Below are positions 30,377 through 39,862 of a DNA stretch of 64,000 nucleotides, in pieces. Source of the DNA: JAHFUA01 sp963808725 (GTDB lineage Bacteria; Acidobacteriota; Terriglobia; Terriglobales; Acidobacteriaceae); the NCBI GenBank assembly GCA_963808725.1, contig CAWEGO010000002.1, forward strand, positions 1,736,001 through 1,800,000, in the 5' to 3' direction. The notes beneath the pieces were generated by a model. That model worked only from the letters and a program-made list of their open reading frames with translations. It had not been told where the DNA came from and searched no databases. Both the position numbers and the translations under genes were made by a program. How positions within the stretch are numbered: position 1 is the first letter of the stretch; every line of letters begins with the position of its first letter.

Positions 30377-31681
30377 TTACCGCGGGATGAACTCCTCGGT
30401 GTGGATGACGAATTCCGGGTAAGCCGTGGCGCCCAGTTCATGGACATCCATGCCTAAGCGCTCGCCTTCCATGGGAACGCGTTGTGGGTAGAAGCGGTTC
30501 AGCAGCCAGTTCAGGACATAGGTGAGAGGCAGGACAAATCCTAACAAGGTTGCCACGCCGATGAGTTGCGCGAGCCACTGTCCGGCCGAGCCCGGGAAGC
30601 GGGCGAAAAAGCCGAGCGCCAGCACGCCCCAGATCCCCGCCACCGCGTGCACGGAGACGGCGCCTGAAGGATCATCCACCCTTAACCGCACTTCGAGCAG
30701 CTCTACAACAAAGATGACCAGCACGCCGGCAACCAGACCGATGAAGACGGCGGTGGCGGGAGTGACCGAGGCACAGGCCGCGCTGCTGGCAACCAGCCCG
30801 CCGACCCAGCCATTCGCCACCAGCGACGCGTCGGGCTTACCAAAGCGGATTTGCGTGATCATGGCGGCGGCCAGAGCCGCGACCGCCGCCGACAGCACGG
30901 TATTGATTCCGACCAGCACTGTTTCCGCGGGTGCCGTTCCGGTAAAGAGAATTGCGCCGGCGGAGTTCAGGCCCAGCCACCCCACCAGGGCCACAGCGCA
31001 GCCCAGCAGCACGAGCACGGCATTATGCCCGGGGATCGCCGCCGGAATGCCCTCCCGCGAGTACTTGCCCAGGCGCGGGCCCAGGATCCAGGCCATCGCC
31101 AGAGCCGTCAGGCCTCCCACCGCCTGGATCGAGCTGCCACCGCCGGCGTCCAGGAAGCCGTGTCCGAGCCCATAATTGGCGCCTAATTGCGCCAGCCATC
31201 CGCCTCCCCAAACCCAGTGCGCGAACAACGGATAGGTGATCCCAGCCAGCAGTGCGGTCGAGGCGCAGCTTGAGGGAAGCCGCCAGCGATCGGCGCCGCT
31301 GCCCAGCGGGATCAGCGCCGCCAGTCCCACGCTGAGCATTTCGAGCCATGCCGCCAGCGAAGCGGGAGAGCCGTCGAGCTCCAGCCCGCGTAAGAACAGC
31401 GGCTCGGCCGCGAGCCAATTCCATTCTTTGCCGGCGAGGGTGAAGACGTGCGCCGGCCGGCCGAGGTATCCCTGCCAGGCAAAGCCGCAGGCGAAGTACA
31501 CCAGCGCCGCCACCGCGATCACGCACAGCGAAGCCAACATGGAGTGGGCTGCGCTGCGCGACCGGCCCAGGCCGGTATTAATGAGGGCCAGCCCGGCGCC
31601 AGCCAGGGGAACCAGAAGAATGAAGAGAATGCAGACCGCCGTCCCGGCTTCGGAGAGCGCAGGAACCGGCAAGGACATCAT
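30377..31681 (-). CDS. amt: ammonium transporter, divergent Amt family
   Basis: A 434-residue Amt/Rh protein with about eleven spans. Family blocks include YPLFAHWVWGGGWLAQL, ILGPRLGKYSREG, SLVANGWVGGLVASSAACASVTP, RLRVDDPSGAVSVHAVAGIWG and the C-terminal regulatory tail GERLGMDVHELGATAYPEF. Aligned with E. coli AmtB, the second pore histidine is kept (SVHAVAG), but the first (H168) is replaced by Gln in DAGGGSSIQAV. The ATGATG start follows a GGAGGA ribosome site and overlaps the stop of the upstream small membrane gene. No glnK gene is adjacent. It probably takes up ammonium, with possibly altered selectivity. Confidence 0.92.
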   Translation of the reverse strand: MMSLPVPALSEAGTAVCILFILLVPLAGAGLALINTGLGRSRSAAHSMLASLCVIAVAALVYFACGFAWQGYLGRPAHVFTLAGKEWNWLAAEPLFLRGLELDGSPASLAAWLEMLSVGLAALIPLGSGADRWRLPSSCASTALLAGITYPLFAHWVWGGGWLAQLGANYGLGHGFLDAGGGSSIQAVGGLTALAMAWILGPRLGKYSREGIPAAIPGHNAVLVLLGCAVALVGWLGLNSAGAILFTGTAPAETVLVGINTVLSAAVAALAAAMITQIRFGKPDASLVANGWVGGLVASSAACASVTPATAVFIGLVAGVLVIFVVELLEVRLRVDDPSGAVSVHAVAGIWGVLALGFFARFPGSAGQWLAQLIGVATLLGFVLPLTYVLNWLLNRFYPQRVPMEGERLGMDVHELGATAYPEFVIHTEEFIPR

Positions 31682-31857
31682 CTGCGGTCCTCCGAAAGAA
31701 CCAGGTGGGAACGGACGGCCAGGACCAGTCCCAAAACCTCAACGCCGATCCCGGCCAGCACAAAGCCGGCTCGTTGTGGCGTCGAGGCCAGCAGCGCGAC
31801 CGCAAAGATGACGATAGCCCAGCCGGCCAGCAGCAGCAGAAAGCCCGCAAGTTTCAT
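31678..31857 (-). CDS. small membrane protein in operon with amt
   Basis: Fifty-nine residues, MKLAGFLLLLAGWAIVIFAV then LLASTPQRAGFVLAGIGVEVLGLVLAVRSHLVLSEDRR: two membrane spans with a short polar turn and a basic tail. Its stop overlaps the amt start (ATGATG), so the two are translationally coupled. Longer frames upstream are not protein-like. It occupies the place where GlnK often sits, but it has no P-II features. It might be an accessory subunit of the transporter. Confidence 0.65.
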   Translation of the reverse strand: MKLAGFLLLLAGWAIVIFAVALLASTPQRAGFVLAGIGVEVLGLVLAVRSHLVLSEDRR

Positions 31858-32220
31858 GTAGTGAGCCCTCCCGTTGGGTTCGGCGGGAGCAGAGACACCA
31901 ATGTGCGGCCAGCCCAAACGCCAGCCGACGTAACCGTTAAGCGTAGTGCGGGCGATGAACTCCGTCCAATCGAATTTTTTTATCGGGACTAGAAGTGCTG
32001 CAAGGGATAGCACTTGCGTGATTTGTTATCGGGCTGGGTGGCTTTTTGGCCCAAACTGCCAAAAGTTTTCTGCAGCCCGTCCAGTTATCGGTGGGGACTC
32101 GCGGTGACCAAAGCACCTAAGGTTTTCGTAGTGCTCGACCGATAGATCCTAATGAGATCGCGCGGTGCATCCATGACTCCCTAACCCTTTCGGTCGCAGC
32201 CGGCCGGGGCGATCCGAGCC
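31858..32220. promoter_or_regulatory. divergent promoter region of amt operon and hybrid kinase
   Basis: No gene was seen. A perfect inverted pair AAGTGCT/AGCACTT with a 9-base spacer (31993-32015) could be an operator for one or both divergent units. A sigma-54-like element was considered in the same place and did not fit. Confidence 0.35.
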
Positions 32221-35069
32221 GTGGACAGAAACGGCAGCGCTGGGACGATGTCGGCGCAGTTCCAACATATCGTCGTTTTGTGCGTGATGGCGCTGCTGGT
32301 GGCGCTGTTCGCCTGGATCTATCTGCGCGACCGCCAGTGGCGAGTTGCCCTCTGGATGATTGGCTGGATCGCCATTCTCATCCATTTCGCGGCAGCTTGC
32401 TTGCTCAGCTTTTCTCTGATTTCACCCACCCTGCAGTTGTGGCTGGCCCATTCCACTCTCGTGTTTGCCGGAACCAGCTTTTTTTTCTCGGTTTCGCGGG
32501 CGTGCACCACCACTCGCAGGCGCATCATTTTCATCCTGCTGGGGGCGGTGCCTTCGATCCTCTACGGGACGGGAATGGTGTTTGCAGTCCACCGTCCCTG
32601 GCTCTATCGAATCACTCTGGTCATAGCCATGGGTACGGCCACGGCGCTGACCCTGACGTATTACAGCCGCAAAAGCCTCGCCATCAGGGTGCTGGTGTTC
32701 TCGTTCTTGACGCCAGGCGCTTGGGTGGTTTATCGAGCTGGCGATTACCCGGCATACGGAATTGACTTCCTGTTGTTTGGCTTCTTTGCCATCACCGCCT
32801 TTCTCTACTGGCAGCATCACCGCAGGGTCTCGCCGGGAGTCCTCCTCACTTCTGTTTCGTTTCTGGCGTGGGGCGCGTTCTTCCCTCTGGCCGATGTTCT
32901 GGGGGCTCTGCACCTGGGCCCAGCGGTCAATAGCCTGTTTTGGGACATGCCCAAATACTTCGTTGCCTTTGGCATGATCCTCACCTTGCTGGAGAACCAG
33001 ACCCAGGTCGCCCAGCGCGTGGCCCGGCAGTATCAGGAATTGTTTGAAGGGAATCTTGCGGCCGTCTCTCTTTTTACCGTGGAGGGAGAGTTGCTCGATT
33101 GCAACGGCGCCTTTCTCGCCATGTACGGTTTCAGTTCCAAGGAGGCGTTCTCCTGCTCTGCCGCCGCGCTGTATGCCGCTGCGGAAGCGCACGAGATCTT
33201 CTCGGCAAGCTAGCCACCGCCGGCCAGGTCCTGAATTACGAGTGCCAGCAGCGCAAGAGGGACGGCACTCTGTTCTGGATTCTGCAGCGGGCCATGATGG
33301 TGGGGAACCCGTCCGGCAAAAAAATGATCGAAAGCACCGCCATTGATATCACCGAGCGCAAACACGCCGAGGAGAATCTGCAACTCGAGATCGCCGAGCG
33401 CAAACGCGCGGAAGAGGCGGCCAAGGCAGCCAGCCAGGCGAAAAGTGCGTTTCTGGCCACCATGAGCCACGAAATCCGCACCCCCATGAACGGCATCATC
33501 GGCATCACCGATCTGCTTCTGGAGACCAAGCTCGCGCCCGGTCAGCGGGAAGACTTGAACATGGTCAAGAGTTCCGCCGAGTCGCTGCTGCTGGTGATCA
33601 ACGATGTCCTCGACTTTTCCAAGATTGAGGCGGGAAAGCTGCAGTTTGAGCGGATCGATTTTGACCTGCCGAAGACTCTGGGCGAGACCATGAAAAGCAT
33701 GAGTTTCCGCGCCCACGAGAAAGGGTTGGAGCTGATCGGCGATATCGAAGATGAGGTTCCGGCCTGGGTGGTGGGCGATCCCGGACGATTGCGGCAGGTA
33801 CTGGTCAATCTGATCGGCAACGCCATGAAGTTTACCGAGCAAGGGGAGGTGGTGGTCGGCGTGCACGCCGAATCGGAAAGCGAGAGCGACGTTGGTTTGC
33901 ATTTCACGGTCCGGGATACTGGCATTGGAATTCCGCCCGAAAAACGGCGCATGATCTTTGAAGCCTTTACCCAGGCCGACAGCTCCACCACCCGGCAGTA
34001 CGGCGGCAGCGGACTAGGTTTGGCGATCTGCGCCCGCCTGCTGCACATGATGGGCGGGAAGATTTGGGTGGACAGCAATCCGGAAGGCCGGGGCAGCATC
34101 TTCCATTTCACTGCCCGCCTGGCCTTGCCCAAAGACCGCCTTACCAGGCCGGCAGTGGCGCCGATCGAAGCCTTCCAGGATCTTCCCGTGCTGGTAGTGG
34201 ACGATAATGCCACCAGCCGGCATCTGCTCGCGAAGAGCCTGCGCGACTGGGGGATGTGCGCCCTGTCGGCTTCCGGCGGCCGCCAAGCTCTAAAGATCTT
34301 GCACAAAGCAAGCGCAGCCGGCAGGCCGTTTGGGCTGATCTTATTGGATTCCCAGATGCCGGATATGGACGGCTACGCGACCGCCGAACGAATGGGAGAA
34401 GATCCTGCTCTGGCCGGAGTCCCCATCATTCTGTTGACGTTGACGGGTTGCTCCGCGCGTTGCCAGCAACCGGGCATCCGGGCCTGTTTGACGAAGCCGA
34501 TATTCGGGCCGGATCTAATGCAGGCCATCCGCATTGTGCTGGGAACCGCGGCGCCTCCGCAGCAGACTGCACCCTCCCTCGCACCGTCGCATCGCCCTGA
34601 CCGCGACTCCACTCTCGAAATATTGCTGGCCGAGGACAATCCCGTGAACCAGGTGCTGGCGGTGCGGCTGCTCGAAAAGCGTGGCCACCGCGTGAGCGTG
34701 GCCAACAATGGGCACGAAGCCGTGGCCCTGGTGAAGCAAGGCTCATTCGACCTGGTGCTTATGGACGTTCAGATGCCGGGATGCGACGGTTTTGAGGCAA
34801 CCGCGACCATCCGGCAATGGGAAAACGTAAGCCGCCGCCATGTGCCCATCATCGCCATGACTGCCCATGCCATGAAAGGAGACGAGGACCGCTGCCTGGC
34901 GGCAGGCATGGACGCATACCTTTCGAAGCCCATCAATCCCAGCCGGCTCTTCGACCTTATCAAGAATTTGAAAGGCAACGCGGTCGGAGCGGGGAGCCTT
35001 GCCGACGACGCCCAGGCTGCCATCTCTTCCCCAGCCCTCGTCCCTGCCGCCCGGCCTGTTTCAGAGTAG
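32221..35069 (+). CDS. hybrid sensor histidine kinase with seven-span-like N-terminus, PAS and two receivers (one frameshift)
   Basis: The N-terminal ~240 residues have about seven hydrophobic spans. A PAS domain follows (QELFEGNLAAVSLFTVEGELLDCNGAFL), broken near 33195 by one base, then a short coiled coil. The H-box is SHEIRTPMNG; the ATPase has VGDPGRLRQVLVNLIGNAMKF, VRDTGIGIP and GGSGLGLAI. Two receiver domains follow, with phosphoacceptor Asp in LILLDSQMPDMDG and LVLMDVQMPGCDG. No Hpt or DNA-binding output is present. The start is GTG at 32221 or ATG at 32248. It is divergent from amt and upstream of gltBD, so a nitrogen-sensing role is attractive but unproven. Confidence 0.88.
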
Positions 35070-35099
35070 GTGAGAGCGCGGCGGTCTCGTTGTCAGTAT

Positions 35100-35128
35100 T
35101 CGAAATTTGCATCGTTTGAATCGAAATT
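35100..35128 (+). promoter_or_regulatory. paired TCGAAATT boxes upstream of gltB
   Basis: TCGAAATT occurs at 35100-35107 and 35121-35128, 21 bp apart (two helical turns), about 130 bases before the gltB start. It is a candidate activator or repressor site. The box identity is unknown. Confidence 0.3.
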
Positions 35129-35255
35129 GTGCGCTGTACTTGGGGCTCGGTTTCCGGGTATTAAAGTATCTGGTGATTTGTCGCCATCCAGGTGCTGGGC
35201 GGCACCGTGTGTTTAGTGTCTGCGCGAACCCAGTGACGGAGAGGTTGGACGTAGG

Positions 35256-38200
35256 ATGAACCACGACGAGCGTTTTCAAGGACTTCCGAAGCCGCAAGGG
35301 CTTTACGATCCGCGCCATGAGCACGATGCCTGTGGCATCGGCTTTGTCGCCAGCATCAAGGGCGAGAAGTCGCACGACATCATCGTTAAGGGCATCCACG
35401 TCCTGATCAATCTCACCCACCGGGGCGCCAGCGGGTGCGATGCCGAGACCGGCGACGGCGCCGGCGTCCTGATTCAGATTCCGCATCAGTTCTTCACGCG
35501 CGAGTGCGCAGGCTTGGGATTCAACCTGCCGGCGCCGGGCGAATACGGCGTGGGCATGATCTTCTTCCCGGTCGAGAAGCACGACCGGCTGCAGTGCGAA
35601 GGAGTGCTGGAGCGCATTACCCGTGAAGAAGGTCTGACCGTTCTCGGCTGGCGCGACACTCCCGTGGATGGTTCTGCCATCGGTCGCGTGGCGCGCGCTT
35701 CCCAGCCGTACATCCAGCAGCTCTTCATCGGACGCGCCGCCGGCATGGATGTGGATGCGTTCGAGCGCAAGCTCTATGTGGTCCGCCGCCGCGCGGAAAA
35801 CGAAATCGCCAGTTCGAGCCTGGAGCACAAGGGCATGTTTTATGTGCCCTCACTCTCGGCGCGGACCATCATCTATAAGGGCCTGCTGCTGGCGCCGCAA
35901 ATCAGCAATTTTTACCGGGAGCTGACCGATCCCGATGTCAGCAGCGCGCTGTGCCTGGTGCATCAGCGCTTCTCGACCAATACCTTTCCCACCTGGCACT
36001 TGGCGCACCCGTATCGCTACGTGGCGCACAATGGCGAGATCAACACCGTCAAGGGAAACGCCAACTGGATGGTGGCCCGGCAGGCAACGCTCGCGTCGCC
36101 GCTGTTTAACGGCGACATCAAGAAGCTGTTCCCGATCGTGACCCCCGGCGGCAGCGACTCCGCGAATTTCGATAACGTGCTCGAATTGCTGGTGCAGTCC
36201 GGCCGCAGCCTGCCGCACGCCATGGCGATGATGATTCCCGAGGCGTGGTCGGAGCACACCAGCCCGGAGAAGCGCGACTTCTACGAGTATCACGCTTCGC
36301 TGATGGAACCGTGGGACGGGCCCGCGGCCATCGCCTTCACCGACGGCCGGGTCATCGGGGCCACGCTCGACCGCAATGGCCTGCGGCCGGCGCGTTATCT
36401 CGTCACCGACGATGGCCTGGTGCTGATGGCCTCCGAAACCGGCGTGCTGCCGGTCAAGCCGGAAAACGTCCGCATGAAGGGGCGGCTGCAGCCCGGCAGG
36501 ATGTTTCTGGTCGACACCGAGCAGGGGCGGATCATTTCCGATGAGGAGCTCAAGGGTGATCTGGTCAAGCGCAAGCCTTACGGAAAATGGCTGAAGGAGC
36601 ATCAGATCCGGCTCGACGATCTGCCGGAGCCGTTCCGCGTCATGGGCTCGGACCACGACACCATTGTTTTCCGACAGCGGATGTTCGGATACAGCGACGA
36701 AGATCTACGGCGCATCCTTCTTCCCATGGCCACCGACGGGCAGGAACCGGTGGGATCGATGGGAGCGGACACGCCGCTGGCCTGCCTCTCCGACAATCCG
36801 CAATCGTTGTTCAATTATTTCCGGGTATTGTTCGCCCAGGTCACCAATCCGCCTATCGATCCCATCCGCGAAGAGCTGGTGATGTCGCTGATCAGCTATA
36901 TCGGGCAGGAACGCAATATTCTGGATGAACAGCCGATCAACTGCCACACCCTGCGGCTGGACCATCCGGTGCTGACCAACCGCGATCTGGAGCGGTTGCG
37001 CCGGGTTGCGCAGGGCGATTTCCTGGCCACGACTATGCCCACTCTCTACCGCGTGGAAAGCGGCGAGAAAGGACTGCGCGACGCGCTCAACGGTCTCTGC
37101 CGGCGCGCCACGCTGGCATTGAAGTCCGGTTACACGCTGCTCATCTTGTCCGATCGCGGTGTGGACGAAGAGTACGCGCCCATCCCCAGCCTGCTGGCGC
37201 TTACGGCGGTGCACAATCACCTGGTGCGCGAAGCCACGCGCTCGCAGTGCGCCCTGGTGGTCGAGTCAGGAGAGCCGCGCGAAGTGATGCACTTCGCCTT
37301 GCTGATCGGCTATGGCGCCAGTGCGGTCAATCCGTATCTGGCGGTCGAGACGCTGGAGGACATGGTCAACCGCGGCCATCTGCCGGAGGGCTGCACCTTC
37401 GACAGCGCCCTGAAGAACTACAAGAAATCCATCAATAAAGGACTGCTGAAGACCTTTTCGAAGATGGGCATCTCCACCCTGCAAAGCTATCGCGGGGCGC
37501 AGGTCTTCGAGGCCATCGGCCTGAACAAATCGCTGGTGCAGAAATATTTCACCGGAACGACTTCGCGCATCGAGGGCATTGGGCTGGACGTGCTGGCGCG
37601 CGAAGCGGAAATGAAGCACCAGCACGCCTTGCGGCCGGTTACGGACTCGGAATCGGAACTTGCCGTGGGCGGAAGTTATTCCTACCGCACGAACGGGGAG
37701 CAGCACCTGGTGAATCCCTTCACCATCAGCAAGCTGCAGCGCGCCGTCCGGGAAGACAATTTCCAGACCTTCAAGGAATACTCCGATTCCATCGACAATC
37801 AAACTCAGGGCCTGTGCACCTTGCGCGGCCTGATGCAGTTCAAGAAGGCTGCCGCGCCGGTTCCGCTCGAAGAAGTGGAGCCGGCCAGCGAGATCGTGCG
37901 GCACTTCGCCACGGGCGCGATGTCGTACGGTTCCATCAGCAAGGAAGCCCACGAAACTCTTGCTAGGGCGATGAACCGGATTGGCGGCAGGTCGAATACG
38001 GGTGAAGGGGGCGAAGACGAGAAGCGATTCGTCGACGATCGCCGCAGCTCGATCAAGCAGGTGGCTTCCGGCCGCTTCGGGGTCACGGTGGAGTATCTGG
38101 TCAACGCCGACGAGCTCCAGATCAAGATGGCGCAGGGCGCCAAGCCCGGCGAAGGCGGACAGCTTCCCGGTCACAAAGTGGACGAAACCATTGCCCGCGT

Positions 38201-39830
38201 GCGCCGGTCGATCCCCGGCGTCGGGCTGATTTCACCGCCGCCCCATCACGACATTTACTCGATTGAAGATCTGGCCCAGCTCATTTACGACCTGAAGAAC
38301 GCGAACCCCAAGGCCCGCATCTCCGTGAAGCTGGTGGCGGAAGTCGGCGTGGGCACGATTGCGGCGGGAGTGGCGAAGGCCCATGCGGACGTGATCCTCA
38401 TCAGCGGCGATTCCGGCGGCACCGGCGCCTCGCCGCTCAGTTCGATCCGGCACGCCGGGATTCCGTGGGAACTCGGCTTGGCGGAAACCCAGCAGGTTCT
38501 GGTAATGAACGATCTGCGCGGGCGCATTCGTCTGCAGACCGACGGCAAGCTGCAAACCGGGCGCGACGTGGTCATCGCGGCTCTGCTGGGCGCCGAAGAA
38601 TTTGGCTTCGCCACCATGCCCCTGGTGGCGATGGGCTGCGTGATGATGCGCAAGTGCCACCTGAATACCTGCCCGGTGGGCATCGCCACCCAGGATCCGG
38701 AGCTGCGCAAGAAGTTCCAGGGACAGCCCGAGCATGTGATCCGTTTCTTCTTCTTCCTGGCGGAGCAGGTGCGAGCGATCATGGCGGAGCTGGGGTTCCG
38801 CACCTTCAACGAAATGGTGGGACGGGTCGACATGCTGGAAATGAAACCGGCGATCGAGCACTGGAAGGCACGCGGCCTCGACTTCAGCAGCATCCTGTAC
38901 AAACCGGAGATGCCGGCGCGTATCGCGCGGCGTTGCAAGCAAGCCCAGGATCACGGGCTGCACCAGTCGCTGGATTACCGGCTAATCGACTACGCGCGTG
39001 AATCCCTGGAAAACAAGCAGCCTATCCATCTCCGTCTGCCCATAAGAAACGTGCATCGCTCGGTGGGAACGATGCTGAGTGGCGAGGTGGCTCGCCGTTA
39101 TGGCGCGGAGGGACTGCCGGACGACACCATCCGTTTCGATTTCGAAGGTTCTGCCGGGCAGAGCTTCGGTGCGTTTCTGGCGCACGGCATCACTCTGTCG
39201 CTGGAAGGCGATTCCAATGATTATGTTGGCAAAGGACTTTCGGGAGGACGGCTGATTGTCTTTCCGCCCAGGCAGTCGCCGTTCGAGCCGGAGAAAAACA
39301 TCATCATCGGCAACGTGGTGCTTTACGGGGCGACCGGCGGCGAAGCCTTCTTCAACGGAGTAGCGGGAGAGCGATTCGCCGTTCGCAACTCTGGCGCCAG
39401 TGCGGTGGTGGAGGGCACTGGCGACCATGGCTGCGAGTATATGACCCGGGGCACGGTGGTGGTGCTGGGCGAATGCGGGCGGAATTTCGCCGCCGGCATG
39501 AACGGCGGCTTCGCCTTTGTGCTCGACGAGCTGGGAGATTTTGAAACGAAGCGGTGTAATCTCGCCGGAGTCGATCTCGAACCGCTGCTGGAAGAGCAGG
39601 ATATTGCCACCGTGCGTTCTTTGATCGAGCGGCATCTGGCTTTCACCAACAGCGCGCGGGCGAAGTACGTGCTCGACAACTGGACGGAGCTCATCGGCAA
39701 ATTTATAAAGGTGTTTCCGCACGACTACAAACGAGTACTGGGGATACCACGGTACGGGAAGGCTGCCGTCCCGGCATTTAATCCGCCTCCTGCAGCCAAG
39801 GTTGATGCCGCGGTTGCGGCTGGACGGTAA
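35256..39830 (+). CDS. gltB: glutamate synthase (NADPH) large subunit
   Basis: At 1524 residues this is the normal length. After a 25-residue propeptide the nucleophile Cys26 opens the Ntn amidotransferase (HDACGIGFVASIKG). The central and FMN-binding synthase domains follow, including SGDSGGTGASPLSSI, then the 3Fe-4S ligands in CVMMRKCHLNTCPVGIATQ. The C-terminal GXGXG beta-helix (YVGKGLSGGRLIV, GNVVLYGATGGEAFFNG) closes the protein. The enzyme makes glutamate from glutamine and 2-oxoglutarate with GltD. GGAGAGG precedes the ATG. It is followed by gltD 32 bases later. Confidence 0.97.
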   Translation: MNHDERFQGLPKPQGLYDPRHEHDACGIGFVASIKGEKSHDIIVKGIHVLINLTHRGASGCDAETGDGAGVLIQIPHQFFTRECAGLGFNLPAPGEYGVGMIFFPVEKHDRLQCEGVLERITREEGLTVLGWRDTPVDGSAIGRVARASQPYIQQLFIGRAAGMDVDAFERKLYVVRRRAENEIASSSLEHKGMFYVPSLSARTIIYKGLLLAPQISNFYRELTDPDVSSALCLVHQRFSTNTFPTWHLAHPYRYVAHNGEINTVKGNANWMVARQATLASPLFNGDIKKLFPIVTPGGSDSANFDNVLELLVQSGRSLPHAMAMMIPEAWSEHTSPEKRDFYEYHASLMEPWDGPAAIAFTDGRVIGATLDRNGLRPARYLVTDDGLVLMASETGVLPVKPENVRMKGRLQPGRMFLVDTEQGRIISDEELKGDLVKRKPYGKWLKEHQIRLDDLPEPFRVMGSDHDTIVFRQRMFGYSDEDLRRILLPMATDGQEPVGSMGADTPLACLSDNPQSLFNYFRVLFAQVTNPPIDPIREELVMSLISYIGQERNILDEQPINCHTLRLDHPVLTNRDLERLRRVAQGDFLATTMPTLYRVESGEKGLRDALNGLCRRATLALKSGYTLLILSDRGVDEEYAPIPSLLALTAVHNHLVREATRSQCALVVESGEPREVMHFALLIGYGASAVNPYLAVETLEDMVNRGHLPEGCTFDSALKNYKKSINKGLLKTFSKMGISTLQSYRGAQVFEAIGLNKSLVQKYFTGTTSRIEGIGLDVLAREAEMKHQHALRPVTDSESELAVGGSYSYRTNGEQHLVNPFTISKLQRAVREDNFQTFKEYSDSIDNQTQGLCTLRGLMQFKKAAAPVPLEEVEPASEIVRHFATGAMSYGSISKEAHETLARAMNRIGGRSNTGEGGEDEKRFVDDRRSSIKQVASGRFGVTVEYLVNADELQIKMAQGAKPGEGGQLPGHKVDETIARVRRSIPGVGLISPPPHHDIYSIEDLAQLIYDLKNANPKARISVKLVAEVGVGTIAAGVAKAHADVILISGDSGGTGASPLSSIRHAGIPWELGLAETQQVLVMNDLRGRIRLQTDGKLQTGRDVVIAALLGAEEFGFATMPLVAMGCVMMRKCHLNTCPVGIATQDPELRKKFQGQPEHVIRFFFFLAEQVRAIMAELGFRTFNEMVGRVDMLEMKPAIEHWKARGLDFSSILYKPEMPARIARRCKQAQDHGLHQSLDYRLIDYARESLENKQPIHLRLPIRNVHRSVGTMLSGEVARRYGAEGLPDDTIRFDFEGSAGQSFGAFLAHGITLSLEGDSNDYVGKGLSGGRLIVFPPRQSPFEPEKNIIIGNVVLYGATGGEAFFNGVAGERFAVRNSGASAVVEGTGDHGCEYMTRGTVVVLGECGRNFAAGMNGGFAFVLDELGDFETKRCNLAGVDLEPLLEEQDIATVRSLIERHLAFTNSARAKYVLDNWTELIGKFIKVFPHDYKRVLGIPRYGKAAVPAFNPPPAAKVDAAVAAGR

Positions 39831-39862
39831 GAGATTCTGCTTTTGTATTTGAAGGTGATCCA

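Noticed and set aside
31993..32030. Sigma-54 promoter upstream of amt
   Set aside because: TTGC is present on the minus strand, but no GG lies at the -24 position; the inverted repeat there is the better explanation.
32221..33213. Separate 330-residue membrane protein
   Set aside because: Its PAS domain continues in the next frame; it is the N-terminus of the hybrid kinase with one indel.
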